Both the position numbers and the translations under genes were made by a program. A DNA stretch of 64,000 bases from NCBI RefSeq assembly GCF_026914265.1, contig NC_069133.1:11229937-11293936 (forward strand), in the 5' to 3' direction. Shown here piece by piece: positions 1-14,700 of the stretch (position 1 is the stretch's first letter; every line of letters starts with the position of its first letter). The stretch comes from Mya arenaria. Its lineage: Eukaryota > Mollusca > Bivalvia > Myida > Myidae. Below the pieces are notes generated by a model that was not told where the DNA came from, did not search any database, and was given only the letters and a program-made list of their open reading frames with translations.

Positions 1-2087
1 TTGGAGATCACTGAGGTACAGATATTTGAGCAAGATGGAACTATTGGAGATCACTGAGGCACAGATGTTAGAGCAAATGTGGACTAGTGGTGACCACTGA
101 GGTACAGATATTTGAGCAAGATGGAACTATTGGAGATCACTGAGGCACAGATGTTAGAGCAAATGTGGACTAGTGGTGACCACTGAGGTACAGCTATTTG
201 AGCAAGATGGAACTATTGGAGATCACTGAGGCACAGATGTTAGAGCAAATGTGGACTAGTGATGACCACTGAGGTACAGATATTTGAGCAAGATGGAACT
301 ATTGGAGATCACTGAGGTACAGATATTTGAGCAAGATGGAACTATTGGAGATCACTGAGGCACAGATGTTAGAGCAAATGTGGACTAGTGGTGACCACTG
401 GGGTACAGATATTTGAGCAAGATGGAACTATTGGAGATCACTGAGGCACAGATGTTAGAGCAAATGTGGACTAGTGGTGACCACTGAGGTACAGATATTT
501 GAGCAAGATGGAACTATTGGAGATCACTGAGGCACAGATGTTAGAGCAAATGTGGACTAGTGGTGACCACTGAGGTACTGATATTCGAGCAAGATGGAAC
601 TATTGGAGATCACTGAGGTACAGATATTTGAGCAATATGGAACTATTGGAGATCACTGAGGCACAGATGTTAGAGCAAATGTGGACTAGTGGTGACCACT
701 GAGGTACAGATATTTGAGCAAAAGTGGACTAGTGTTGACCACTGAGGTACAGATATTGGAGCAAAGTGGACTAGTGGTGACCACTGAGGTACAGATATTG
801 GAGCAAAAGTGACCTAGTGGTGACCACTGAGGTACAGATATTGGAGTAAAGGTTGACTAGATGTGACCACTGAGGTATATATATTAGAGCAAAAGTGGAC
901 TATTGGTGACCGCTGAGGTACAGATATTGGAGCAAAAGTGGACTATTGGTGACCGCTGAGGTACAGATATTGGAGCAAAAGTGGACTAGTGGTGACCACT
1001 GAGGTACAGCTATTTGAGCAAGATGGAAGTATTGGAGATCACTGAGGCACAGATGTTAGAGCAAATGTGGACTAGTGGTGACCACTGAGGTACAGATATT
1101 TGAGCAAGATGGAACTATTGGAGATCACTGAGGTACAGATATTTGAGCAAGATGGAACTATTGGAGATCACTGAGGCACAGATGTTAGAGCAAATGTGGA
1201 CTAGTGGTGACCACTGAGGTACAGATATTTGAGCAAAAGTGGACTAGTGTTGACCACTGAGGTACAGATATTGGAGCAAAGTGGACTAGTCGTGACCAAT
1301 GAGGTACGGATATTGGAGCAAAAGTGGACTAGTGGTGACCACTGAGTTACAGATATTGGAGCAAAAGTGGACTAGTGGTTACCACTGAGGTTCAGATATT
1401 GGAGCAAAAGTGGACTTGTGATGACCACTGAGGTACAGATATTGGAGCAAAAGTGGACTAGTGATGACCACTGAGGTACAGATACTGTAACAAAGTGGAC
1501 AAGATGTGACCACTGAGGTATATATATTAGAGCAAAAGTGGACTTATGGTGACTAATAAAGTACAGATTTTGGAGCAAAAGTGGACTAGTGATGACCACT
1601 GAGGTACAGATACTGTAACAAAGTGGACAAGATGTGACCACTGAGGTATATATATTAGAGCAAAAGTGGACTTATGGTGACTAATAAAGTACAGATTTTG
1701 GAGCAAAAGTGGACTAGTGGTTGCCATTTTGTAAAGATATTTGAGCAAAAGTGTTCATGTGGTCACCACTGAGGTACAGATATTGGAGCAAAAGTGGACT
1801 ATTGGTGACCGCTGAGGTACAGATATTGGAGCAAAAGTGGACTATTGGTGACCGCTGAGGTACAGATATTGGAGCAAAAGTGGACTAGTGGTGACCACTG
1901 AGTTACAGATATTGGAGCAAAAGTGGACTAGTGGTGACCACTGAGTTACAGATATTGGAGCAAAAGTGGACTAGTGGTGACCACTGAGTTACAGATATTG
2001 GAGCAAAAGTGGACTAGTGGTGACCACTGAGGTACGGATATTGGAGCAAAAGTGGACTAGTGGTGACCACTGAGGTATAGATATTGG
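1..2087. repeat. ~43-bp tandem array (86-bp dimers in part), truncated by window start
   Basis: Units carry GATCACTGAGGTACAGATAT or GACCACTGAGGTACAGATAT followed by TTGAGCAAGATGG or TTGGAGCAAAAGTGG. In the first ~700 bp two unit types alternate (one with GATCACTGAGGCACAGATGTT, one with GACCACTGAGGTACAG), giving an 86-bp higher-order period. Later units are shorter and more varied. It lies in an intron of the MUN/DEP gene; open frames inside it are repeat artefacts. Confidence 0.95.
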
Positions 2088-2772
2088 AAACCAGTGAATC
2101 TCCGGTCCACATTTTAGTGTGCTCGGTTCAGTTTTATATTTAGATGAATCTTAAGTTTTGTTCTGTTATGAGTTTTGCAGTTTGAATATAAACAGTGAAG
2201 TAGTTTATATGTAGTATAATGTTTTACCAGGTTATTGTTATTCAAATGCTTTTTTGTCTTTCTTTACAATGCTTTAATATTATATACCTGTTGGTCAGAT
2301 AGTGTATTGATGGATATAATATAGTAGTCGAGTTAACAATTAAACATTCTTTCAGAAAGAAAAGAAATAATTACAAAAGATATGGCTGTTACATTTTTTA
2401 AAATTCTGGAAATCCACAGGAAAAAATAGATTTCTATAAATAGACACTGTGTCATGTACATATTTTTAGTAATATTTTGGCTTCCATTAATAAAAGATAT
2501 CTAGTGCTCTTTTGTTCAAACTTATAATAAGAGATTCAATCTGTTATATTTATGTTTATGTTTCAGTTCGCTTGAAGATATCTTTCAAAAATGCTTTCAA
2601 TTCTTTTGACAATACATTTCAAAATGTCAAAAGTTTTTAGTGAGTCAAGATTGACTGCTTCAGATATTAAGCGTTTTTGTAGGCTGATAAAAAAATTTAT
2701 TTATGATAAATCAATATGAAAAATACAGTAATAAAACAATGGAAATGAGAAAAGGAACTCTGTTTATTTCAG
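2088..2772. other. AT-rich intron, nothing further seen
   Basis: Unique AT-rich sequence between the 43-bp array and the first exon; it ends in a pyrimidine tract and acceptor TTTATTTCAG at 2763-2772. Confidence 0.7.
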
Positions 2773-5700
2773 GATGCAGTCATGGCGTCAACTGTTCATG
2801 AGCGAGGCGGAGCAATGGAGTTTTGTCCTTCAGCAAAACACTCAAGTATTCGTCATGAACGCTGTGTCAATTGATAGGGTAGTGTTTTTTATATACTTGT
2901 TAAATTATATTGCAAATTCAAATGTTTGAATTTAAGGTTATCACCTCTTAAGCAGCACTTTAAAGCTGCACTCTTACAGATTGATTGTTTCGACAACTTT
3001 TTGTGTTGGAATGAGCCAATTTTTGCATTAATGTCTGGAAACCAGTGATACAAGACTGCTAACAAAGATCAGATAGCAGTTTTTCATATTTACGTTTGGA
3101 CATTGACATTTTATATGTTTTATGGCTAAAAGCGTTACTAACGCCTTAAAGTGACACTCTTATTCAAAATCAATACATACACATGTAAACCAAACATAAA
3201 TTTTGAGTGATAAGCCTTTAACTACCTACTAAATAATGCATTTATGGAAAATATAAATTACTGATAACAAGATTGTAACCGTGTATTTAAAGGCTGAAAA
3301 TGCAAATTTTTTAAATGATTGGTGAATGCTAAAAGATTTACTGTAATTGACTATCGTCTCATAAGGTAGTAATACTGTGTTTTGAACACCTTTCTTCAAA
3401 ATTAAAGTCCGTATCCTTCATAAGAGGCATTGTTTTTGACATTTATTCATTCTTTTTGGTATATTTAATCAATTGAATAAATTGTGGTAAGACTTATTTG
3501 GGAGTAAGAAAAATGAATTTTTGTATATTATTCTAAACAATTGAGATCTGTTCTATTGTGAGTTATCTTATATGAATGAATTGAAGACATTGATACCAAA
3601 ATTAGTTGATACTGAAATAAAAGCTGAAACAAAATGTCAAAACTGTAAATCTGTGAGATAGCAGCTATAAGGTGTCTTCTCTAGTAGTTGTGCATTGTCT
3701 CTGTTCATCATTTTGTGACTTTTAACATTTTTAAACACATTAGATTTGTGCAAATGTCAGTTTTGTTATGAGACATTATATAATAAACCTCAGCAGCCAA
3801 TGGTATACAACCTTGATATGTTATTCCCAGGTTATTTTTGGATAGTTTGCACATTTAAATGATTTGATTGGTCGATAAAACTTACTTGATAAATATTTGA
3901 CCAATCAATAAGTTTTATGGCTAACTTTGACCAAACCAAAGAGTTTTCTAGTTTTATACATTTGGCTGCTGCTTTTTTATTTCTATTAACTATACAATGG
4001 TCCTTTCATCCTGATTTCTTGATGTCATAAAATGATACATATAAATTATTTGTTCAGCTTTAGTTTATGTATAATTCATGGTTTCTGAATTAAACATTGC
4101 TTTAAACAAATTTAGCAGGAGTGTTGCATGTTCACTCAGTGACATTATTTGTTACAGTACAAAAAGTGTGATTTCCCATGGACCGGTTCCCTGCATTCCC
4201 CAAGTCAGCAGGCCCAGAGACAGGGAACCATCTCCAAGTCGCTTACCCCGTCCTTCAACAGTGCATTCACCAACCCATCATCTGCCAAGTCAACCCCAGT
4301 AAGGAATTATTGGAAAAACTGTACTGCAGGCTCATTTTATCCATTCTAAAATAGTATGGAATCATAAGATACAATGTACCCTGTAGCTATTTTGTGATAC
4401 TTTTTCTTTTCAGAATATAATCCATACATTTCAAAATCAGTCAATTCAAAGTATAGTTCTGTTTTAAATTGCCTGCGAAGCATGGGGATTATTTTATGCG
4501 GAAGCTTCATCTCTGTTTTCGTCGACATTACTCTGAAAGTCAGTGATTTGGGGGTCAAAAGGTTAAAGGCAAATGTCATGGTGAACTTTACTAGAGAAAT
4601 TATGGGTGCTCCCGACAGGCAACACATCCGATTTGCAGAGTTAACATGAGCAGTCATAATTCCTATATTGTTATAGCCTTGGTCTCATTGTCATCATCAT
4701 TAGCTTCGTGGTCATCCCAAAGCTTTTTCCTTTGCTATGATTATTAAATTTTTGATTTTCAAATGAAACTTGATGCACATGTTGCCAGACAAAAATCACA
4801 CAGAATGTTTATAGCAGAAACCTGGAGGCTCGTAACCCTGGCTTTAATAATTGTGGAGTTATGTCCCATGTTTAACTGAGAAAAAAGTCCACTGAGCTCT
4901 TGATTTTCATGGGCCTTTTTAAAAGTTATTTTTACGAAGTGACTCAAGTAAAGGCTTTGTGGAGAGTTTTCAATGTTTTTGAAGTTTATGGAAGAAGTTT
5001 AATAAATCAATTATTTTAATGCTTGTTGAGAACAACGTTTGTTCTATTTCAGCAATGGTTGCCTGGGAGCCGCAGTCACCAACAAGACTCCACAGGGTTC
5101 AGTGGCCCTTCCTCCCCTGGGCCGGATCCCTCCCAGGCCCCTGATTTCCCCATTATAACCCCTTCAGATGATTCTATGTCTCCATTCATGAACACAAGCT
5201 CCCGACGCCCAAGCTCAGACCCCGTCAATATGTCCAATAGTTCCATGCTTAACGGGTCATACCTAGGCAATGTTGCTAGGTCATTCGGGCACTATGATGA
5301 GAAGAATCTACTGTCATTTGCCCAGCTTAGGCATAGTAGCTCCTTACCAAATCTAAGTGATCGAGATAAGTTCCATGAGTTAATGCCAATGCCTGTGTCA
5401 GAAAGTGAAAAAAGAGAAGCCTCCAACTTCAATAGAAGTAGATCTTCACTGGACGCTGTCACTTTCGATCATGATGACAGTGATACAATAACTGATAAGT
5501 CTGATTCACCCATTGGAGACTTCAGCTTTCCTCCAGTAGAGGAAGTGTTGTCAGAATCATCATCTGCTGTGGCAACAGAAAGTCATCCGGTAGTAGCTGT
5601 GTCTGATTTTGCAGGCAACGGCTCATTACTCAGACCTTCTCCACAAAAAGGAGGAGTTGTGTCGGAAAGGGTTGATATATCAGCTGGTCAAGGAAAGTCA

Positions 5701-8700
5701 GCATTTTCTGTTCTAAAGCAGAGCCCAAAAGTAGAGAATCAAAATGAAAATGTTGGAATCCCAAGACAAGAAACATTACATAGAAGTAGATACCATGAAC
5801 GCCATTCTGAAAATTCTGATGAAAATCAAAAGCAAGAATATGGAGGATATGATTCCTTTACCAATTCCCTTACATCAAACATTTCATTTCCAAATCCGCT
5901 GCAAGAAAGCCAAGAGGCAACTATGGCTACCCTGCCAATATCCAGTGGTGCTATCGACGTGGTGACAATTTTGCAAAGAGTTGTGGGGTTTGGGCGCGTG
6001 ATGTGTCAGACCCTAATGCCTAGCCAAGCCCAGTATGAGTCGGACCAATCAGGAAATACCAGTCTATCTGACCAACCAATGCTCGATATATTTGGAAAAC
6101 AAAGGCAGAAATTGTATGAAAACTTTCTCAAAGTAAGTGAAATGTTTTTTCTTCTATTTGGTTTTAATTTAAAGATATATTCAAAATGACGCAATAAGTA
6201 AGCAAAATAACAAAGTTTGCAAAAGTACATTAATTTTATTGAGCCTAATAGGTCACAATGGAACATTGACAGGAATATGCAGGCTTACGATGAAATTATG
6301 CCAACCCCATTTTATGTCATGATTGTTGTGAGATAATTTTTTGAAATTTGTACCAAATCAACTAATATTTGGGAAGATAGTATGAAATTTGCATGATACT
6401 CTCAAATTGCTCCTGTGTTTTTTCAAGAGTTGCTCTTCCATATAATTATACAGACCTTTTGATATAACCATTCAATTTTTGCCCTATCTGTCTGTTCTTG
6501 TTGTGAAAAAGCATCTAAAATTTCATTTGACCTCTTCCACAACACTGTTCATGTCCACAACGGAAAAATGCATATTTGGTATGACAAAATTATTGTGGGT
6601 TTCATTGCTACTCTTACAGTTATCTATAATTATGACAAGCAAATTTTTGTGGAAAATGAAGATGCAATACACATCTGTTGTAATTTTAGGGATGTTTTAC
6701 TGTGTTTCAGTGTGTTCGAGGGACAGTGTGCCAGTTTGCAGACAACATGTTATGTATGGACCTGTGTGGCTCTACGCATTCCATGGCCAGGAGACTTGCC
6801 GGATCATCAGTAAGTTCTTGGCCGAACGCCCCGGGGATGGGAAAACATGCTAAGTATGGATTTTTGTGAAGTCTTTCACCTGTGTGTGGGAGGGGAAAAC
6901 ATGCTGTATATGGGAGGGGAACACATGCTGTGTATGGGAGGGGAACACATGCTGTGTATGGGAAGGGAACACATGCTGTGTGTGGGAGGGGAACACATGC
7001 TGTGTGTGGGAGGGGAACACATGCTGTGTGTGGGAGGGGAACACATGCTGTGTGTGGGAGGGGAACACATGCTGTGTGTGGGAGGGGAACACATGCTGTG
7101 TGTGGGAGGGGAACACATGCTGTGTGTGGGAGGGGAACACATGCTGGGTATTGGAAGGGAAAACATGCTTTGAAAGTGAGGGGAAAGCATGCTGTGTATG
7201 TGGACAACATGCTGGTTACTGGAGGAAAAACAAGTTTGGTATGGGAGGGGAAACATGCTGTTTATGGGAGGGGAAACATGCTGTGTACAGGGAGAAGAAC
7301 ACATGCTGTGTATAGGGGAAACATGCCATGTATGTGAGGGGAAAACATGTTGTGTATAGGGAGGAAAACACAATGTTGTGTATAGGGAGGAAAACATGCT
7401 GTTTATGGGAGGGGAAACATGTTGTATATGGGAAGGGAAAAACATACTGTGTATGGGAGGGGAAAACATGCTTGGTATGGAAAGGTGGAAAACATGCTGG
7501 TCATTGGAGGGGCAAACGTGTGAGGGGCAGAAAATATGCTGGGTATGAGAGGGGAGCACATGTTTGGTTTAGGAAGGGGCAGAAAACATGCTGGATGTCG
7601 GAGGGGAAAAGATGCTGGGTATGGGAGGGGCAAACATGTTAAGTATTGCGGGCAGAAAACATGCTGGGTATGAGAGGGGAACACATGCTTGGTATGGAAA
7701 GAGGCAGAAAACATGCTGGGTGTGGGAGGGGAACACATGCTGTGTATGGAAGTGGAAAACAAGCTGTGTATGGGAGGGGAAAACATGCTGTGTATGGGAG
7801 GGGAACACATGCTGTGTATGGGAAGGGAACACATGCTGTGTGTGGGAGGGGAACACATGCTGTGTGTGGGAGGGGAAAACATGCTGTGTATGGGAAGGGA
7901 AAACATGCTGTGTATGGGAGGGGAAAGCATGCTGTGTATGGGAGGCGAACACATGCTGTGTATGGGAAGGGAACACATGCTGTGTATGGGAGGGGAAAAC
8001 ATGCTAGGTAGTGGAAGTGAAAACATGCTGTGTATGGGAAGGGAACACATGCTGTGTATGGGAGGGGAACACATGCTGTGTATGGGAGGGGAACACATGC
8101 TGTGTATGGGAGGGGAAAACATGATGTGTGTGGGAGGGGAACACATGCTGGGTATTGGAAGGGAACACATGCTGTGTATGGGAAGGGAACACATGCTGTG
8201 TATGGGAAGGGAACTCATGCTGTGTGTGGGAGGGGAACACATGCTGTGTGTGTGAGGGGAACACATGCTGTGTATGGGAAGGGAACACAAGCTGTGTATG
8301 GGAGGGGAACACATGCTGTGTATGGGAGGGGAAAGCATGCTGTGTATGGGAAGGGAAAACATGCTGTGTATGGGCGGGGAAAGCATGCTGTGTATGGGAA
8401 GTGAACACATGCTGTGTGTGGGAGGGGAAAACATGCTGTGTATGGGAAGGGAAAACATGCTGTGTATGGGAGGGGAAAGCATGCTGTGTATGGGAAGTGA
8501 ACACATGCTGTGTATGGGAGGGGAAAACATGATGTGTATGGGAGGGGAACACATGCTGTGTATGGGAAGGGAACACATGCTGTGTATGGGAAGGGAACAC
8601 ATGCTGTGTATGGGAAGGGAAAACATGCTGTGTATGGGAGGGGAAAGCATGCTGTGTATGGGAGGGGAAAGCATGCTGTGTATGGGAAATGAACACATGC

Positions 8701-11700
8701 TGTGTATGGGAGGGGAACACATGCTGTGTATGGGAAGGGAACACATGCTGTGTATGGGAAGGGAACACATGCTGTGTATGGGAAGGGAAAACATGCTGTG
8801 CATGGGAGGGGAAAGCATGCTGTGTATGGGAAGGGAAAACATGCTGTGTATGGGAGGGGAAAGCATGCTGTGTATGGGAAGTGAACACATGCTGTGTATG
8901 GGAGGGGAAAACATGCTGTGTATGGGAAGGGAAAACATGCTGTGTATGGGAGGGGAAAGCATGCTGTGTATGGGAAGTGAACACATGCTGTGTATGGGAG
9001 GGGAAAACATGCTGTATATGGGAGGGGAACACATGCTGTGTATGGGAAGGGAAAACATGCTGTGTATGGGAAGGGAAAGCATGCTGTGTATGGGAGGGGA
9101 AAGCATGCTGTGTATGGGAAGTGAACACATGCTGTGTATGGGAGGGGAAAACATGCTGTATATGGGAAGTGAAAACATGCTGTGTATGGGAGGGGAAAGC
9201 ATGCTGTGTATGGGAGGGGAAAGCATGCTGTGTATGGGAAATGAACACATGCTGTGTATGGGAAGGGAACACAAGCTGTGTATGGGAGGGGAACACATGC
9301 TGTGTATGGGAGGGGAAAGCATGCTGTGTATGGGAAGGGAAAACATGCTGTGTATGGGAGGGGAAAGCATGCTGTGTATGGGAAGTGAACACATGCTGTG
9401 TGTGGGAGGGGAAAACATGCTGTGTATGTGAAGGGAAAACATGCTGTGTATGGGAGGGGAAAGCATGCTGTGTATGGGAAGTGAACACATGCTGTGTATG
9501 GGAGGGGAAAACATGCTGTGTATGGGAGGGGAACACATGCTGTGTATGGGAAGGGAACACATGCTGTGTATGGGAAGGGAACACATGCTGTGTATGGGAA
9601 GGGAAAACATGCTGTGTATGGGAGGGGAAAGCATGCTGTGTATGGGAGGGGAAAGCATGCTGTGTATGGGAGGGGAAAGCATGCTGTGTATGGGAAATGA
9701 ACACATGCTGTGTATGGGAGGGGAACACATGCTGTGTATGGGAAGGGAACACATGCTGTGTATGGGAAGGGAACACATGCTGTGTATGGGAAGGGAAAAC
9801 ATGCTGTGTATGGGAGGGGAAAGCATGCTGTGTATGGGAAGGGAAAACATGCTGTGTATGGGAGGGGAAAGCATGCTGTGTGTGGGAGGGGAAAACATGC
9901 TGTGTATGGGAAGGGAAAACATGCTGTGTATGGGAGGGGAAAGCATGCTGTGTATGGGAAGTGAACACATGCTGTGTATGGGAGGGGAAAACATGCTGTA
10001 TATGGGAGGGGAACACATGCTGTGTATGGGAAGGGAAAACATGCTGTGTATGGGAAGGGAAAGCATGCTGTGTATGGGAGGGGAAAGCATGCTGTGTATG
10101 GGAAGTGAACACATGCTGTGTATGGGAGGGGAAAACATGCTGTATATGGGAAGTGAAAACATGCTGTGTATGGGAGGGGAAAGCATGCTGTGTATGGGAA
10201 GTGAACACATGCTGTGTGTGGGAGGGGAAAACATGCTGTATATGGGAGGGGAACACATGCTGTGGATGGGAAGGGAACACATGCTGTGTATGGGAGGGTA
10301 AAACATGCTGTGTATGGGAAGGGAACACATGCTAGGTAGGGGAAGTGAAAACATGCTTTGAAAGTGAGGGGAAAACATTATGTAAATGGGGGAAACATGC
10401 TGGGAACTGGAGGGAAAACACGCTGGGTATAGGGAGGTGAACACATGCTGTGTATTATGGAAAGGGGAAAACATGCTGTTTATAAGAGGTTAAACATGTT
10501 TATGGGAGAGGAAAACATGTTGGGTATAGGAGGGGAAAACATGTTGTGTACAAGGAGGGGGGAAACATGCTGGTTGTGGGGGGAAACATGCTAGTTATGG
10601 GAGGGGAAACATGCTGGGTATGGAAGAAAACATTCTAGGTGGGAGGGGAAAACATGCTGGGTGTGCGAGGGGGGAATCATGATGGGTATGGGGGGGAAAC
10701 ATGCTGGGTGTGAGAGGGAAAAACATGTATATGGGAGGGAAAAACTTTTGCTTATGAAACTTTATAGGTTTGTTTTTTCAGCATTACTGTGAAATCATTA
10801 ATGTTCGTGGGGCATTAATGTTCGTGGTTTTCGTGGGTTGGGTGATCCACGAATTCAAGATCCCACGAAATATAAACCCTTTATTCACTTTTTCAATTGC
10901 CTTGTTACGTACATACTCTAGTATATTCTTTACAGAGGTCGCAGTATACAGTGTTAAAACTTGTCTCACTGTATAACTTACGATCATTATTCTGTTAATA
11001 TATTATAACTGCCTTTAACAAATAATCAACCAAATCAATTAAATGTGTTTTATGCAGCAAATTACAGTTATAAGCACGTGTTTAAACGTGTGCTGTTAAT
11101 GAAAATCTCCAAGTTTACAAGATGTGCGTGTTGAGTGTCCATACTCGATTTTTTTATTTAATAAAATAATTAATCGATTACTAGTATATTGAAGGTTACT
11201 AAGCACCGAACGTGACAATATACGCACCTTTTCGGTGTTTTCACAGTTTGCAAAATTCTTAATTGGCATTCAATGGCTTCCCCTATCTGTATTTATGATC
11301 AGGGTACATCTTCTTTTATTACCTTTATTCCCAATTAAATCGATAAGTGACATGGGTATATGCATTAATTGGCATGTCGTACCACATTAGCGAGTGTCAT
11401 AAACCGAGTGACGTAGAAGACGGAAATCACGGGCCAGCGCGTGGATATTATGCAGACGATCTAGGACGATCACATCTTCGATTTTTTTTTTTTTTTTCAA
11501 AAATGAAAATCCACGAATTCAAGTACCCACGAAATTGTTTTTTTTCGGCAAACCACGAAATTTCATGCCCACGAACATTAATTATTTCACAGTATATGAA
11601 TAACATACTGCTTCCCATAAAGTTCACCAAAATATAACATGAAATAGATAGCCTTAATTAAACATTAAAAATCATACCAACATTTATCCAATAACATATG

Positions 11701-14700
11701 GTATTTTGCACAAAGTTCACAGTTGTTCTGAGGGTGCTATATTGACCAAAGCATTTGATGTTATTTTCACTATAACAAATCCAAAACTAGTTTGATATAG
11801 TCTTGTTCGTGACTACTGAAGGACATTTTCATTAACAATGTTGCAGTTTCCATAGCTGTCTATTAACTGTCTAAACCAACCTGAGACTGACATGGTCACA
11901 CTTTCTATATTTATAAGCAGAATAAAGTAACTGTGCATGCAAAATCATGCCATTTCTCTCAAAACAATTTGAAACGATAAGTGAATCTGAAAATTGTAAT
12001 ATGTTTTAAGAACACATTGGTGAACAACTGGTGTTTTTTTAACAATTATTTTTGGACAATTTAGAAGTAAGTTATCATAAACCTCTTAAGTCAGTTCCTA
12101 TCTTAAATTGATTTCTTAAATTTTTTCAAAGTCAAATAAACAACTAGATCGGTTTTAAAGATAAAAGTATGTATTTTCAATAATGTCAATGAAAAAAAAG
12201 TATTCCAGAATTTATTAATTTATAATGTCAAATGAGCCGTAAAATATGGTACATAAATTGAGAAAATGACTAAAGTATGGAAAAGACTTAAGATATTTCA
12301 TGAATACTGACCCAGATCCTATTAATGCATACAGTAAATGCTTATTCCACTATTATATTGATAAATTGGAAGGCTCTCTTAGGCATAAGACATTGTATTC
12401 TATGTAATAATTATTTCTTCTCCTGTCCGCAGTTGGTCCAGTACCTGCAGACCCAGCAGTCCAGCCGGCTGATCTGGGGCTGCCGACACGACCTGGCCAC
12501 GTCGCGACACTGCTTCGAGTACCTTGACCGAAACACACGCCTCCTCTGTGACAGACATGAACCCATCACACGAGAGGTAATTACAGCAATCAGGATTTTC
12601 TTAAAGACCATCCGAGAGAATCGGTAAACTTTGACCTATTTTATTTCTCAAAACCTCTTAAGCTTAACAGGTTTTGTAAATATTAGTTTCATTCAGCAAA
12701 AATAAATTCTTAAATTGATTTTTATATTTGAAAAATGCTGATTTCTGATTATCTTAAAGGATAATTTCAATTCAAAGTCTAAAAACTCTTAAAGAGGTAA
12801 ATATTATGCAAATTATAGAAAACAAAAATTAGTGAGCTGAGCATAACACCGTTATGAGGGTATTGACATGTTTCAAGAAAATTGGGCCTAACCTACTACC
12901 AGTACATGTTTGATCTCAACAATACAGTACATCTTTATTTCTTGTAACAGTTACATGGGATTTCCCTAAAACATACATGTAAATGTATGTAAGCAAGCCC
13001 TCAAACCATGAAGTTTATTAACATACAAAGCGAATATCAATCTCTTTAAAATCAGATCCCCAATACACACTTCACGACTTTACGCTATGTAATGAAATGA
13101 AGTGAACGTCACGATATGATTTTAATGATATTGAGAGAAAATTGTTTTTAAATTGAAGATCATCTTTAATCGACAAAGCTATTCATTCATGTACTTGTAT
13201 AGATCATATTTCATGAGGATCATATGGTTATGAATGCAGTTGTTTCAAATATATTTTGGTGAATTTGATTGCCTGAGGCTCAAAATCTCATTAAACCTTG
13301 CTTCTAAAAAGGTTTATATATAACAGGGCTTCTCCGAAATCAGAATTAAGAGCTTTTAATGCTGCACCTTTCACAGATTAAACGTTTTGACAACTTCTTT
13401 ATTTTTTTTCTTGGAATGAGCCATTTTTTTGCGAAAATCCAAGGAAACCAGTTATATAAGACTGCTGACAAAAATCAGATTGCACATATTTATATTTAAG
13501 TTAAAAAATTGATGTTTTATGCATTTTTCTTAAACCGTTAGTAACGGTTTAATCCATAAAACATTAATTTTCAAACAGAAATATGAAAATCTGCAATCTG
13601 ATCTATTGTCATTAGTTTGCAGATATCTACGCAAAAATTTGCTCTTTCCAAGACAAATTTTTTTGTTAAAATGGTCAATCTGTGAGAGTGCAGCTTTAAT
13701 GTCAGACTGTTGTACAGTTGTTAATAATGATTTTTGCTCGGACATAGTTTTGCGTAAATAAACAGTAGAAAGGATCCGTATCTGGAAAAGAATATAAGTG
13801 ACTTTGGAAACAATTGCGAAATGGATGAAAGCCATATTACTCAGCTTTGGGGCATAAATCCCTCATACTTAAACAGACCTCGACCATTATTATCAGCTGT
13901 TAGAACCCCCTGACGTAAGTAATGTTGTGTCTGATCTTTGCACTTTGGGAGAATTCCACCTTTTGTTTATTTTAAGTGCAGGACGTTGAACACCATTCAC
14001 ATGTTTTCCTTGGAAACGTTGAACACCATTCACATGTTTTCCTTGGAAACGTTGAACACCATTCACATGTTTTCCTTGGAAACGTTAAACACCATTCACA
14101 TGTTTTCCTTGGAAACGTTGAACACCATTCACATGTTTTCCTTGGAAACGTTAAACACCATTCACATGTTTTCCTTGGAAACGTTAAACACCATTCACAT
14201 GTTTTCCTTGGAAACGTTGAACACCATTCACATGTTTTCCTTGGAAACGTTAAACACCATTCACATGTTTTCCTTGGAAACGTTGAACACCATTCACATG
14301 TTTTCCTTGGAAACGTTAAACACCATTCACATGTTTTCCTTGGAAACGGCTGCTCTGGTCTCACAGTTTGGTTAATATTTTGATTGTGCAGCAAAACCTG
14401 CTAATAAATCAACCATCCTCTTTCGAGAAACATAATTCATGGGGCTTATAAAGAAAGGTACCAAAACCATCTATATCGTAATGTTTCTTGGTATTTTTTT
14501 ACATAATTTATCCGAAAAATATATGTTAACAAAGGGCCGATTGTTCAGAACATCGTAATAGTTAACGATGTTGTTAACTGGATGGTTGTTAACTTTCAAG
14601 TCAGTAGTACTCAAAAAAATCATGGAAACATGTGATCTGCAATACTACCAAAATACTGAAACAACTGATTAAAGCTGCACTCTCACAGATATACCATTTT

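Noticed and set aside
7403..10474. 1023-codon minus-strand open frame and other long frames over 6700-10474
   Set aside because: They are translations of a 24-bp tandem repeat that is open in most frames on both strands; no start context, domain or splice support.
13938..14394. 135-145 codon frames on both strands over the 33-bp array
   Set aside because: The period is a multiple of 3, and the repeat is intronic and open in several frames at once.
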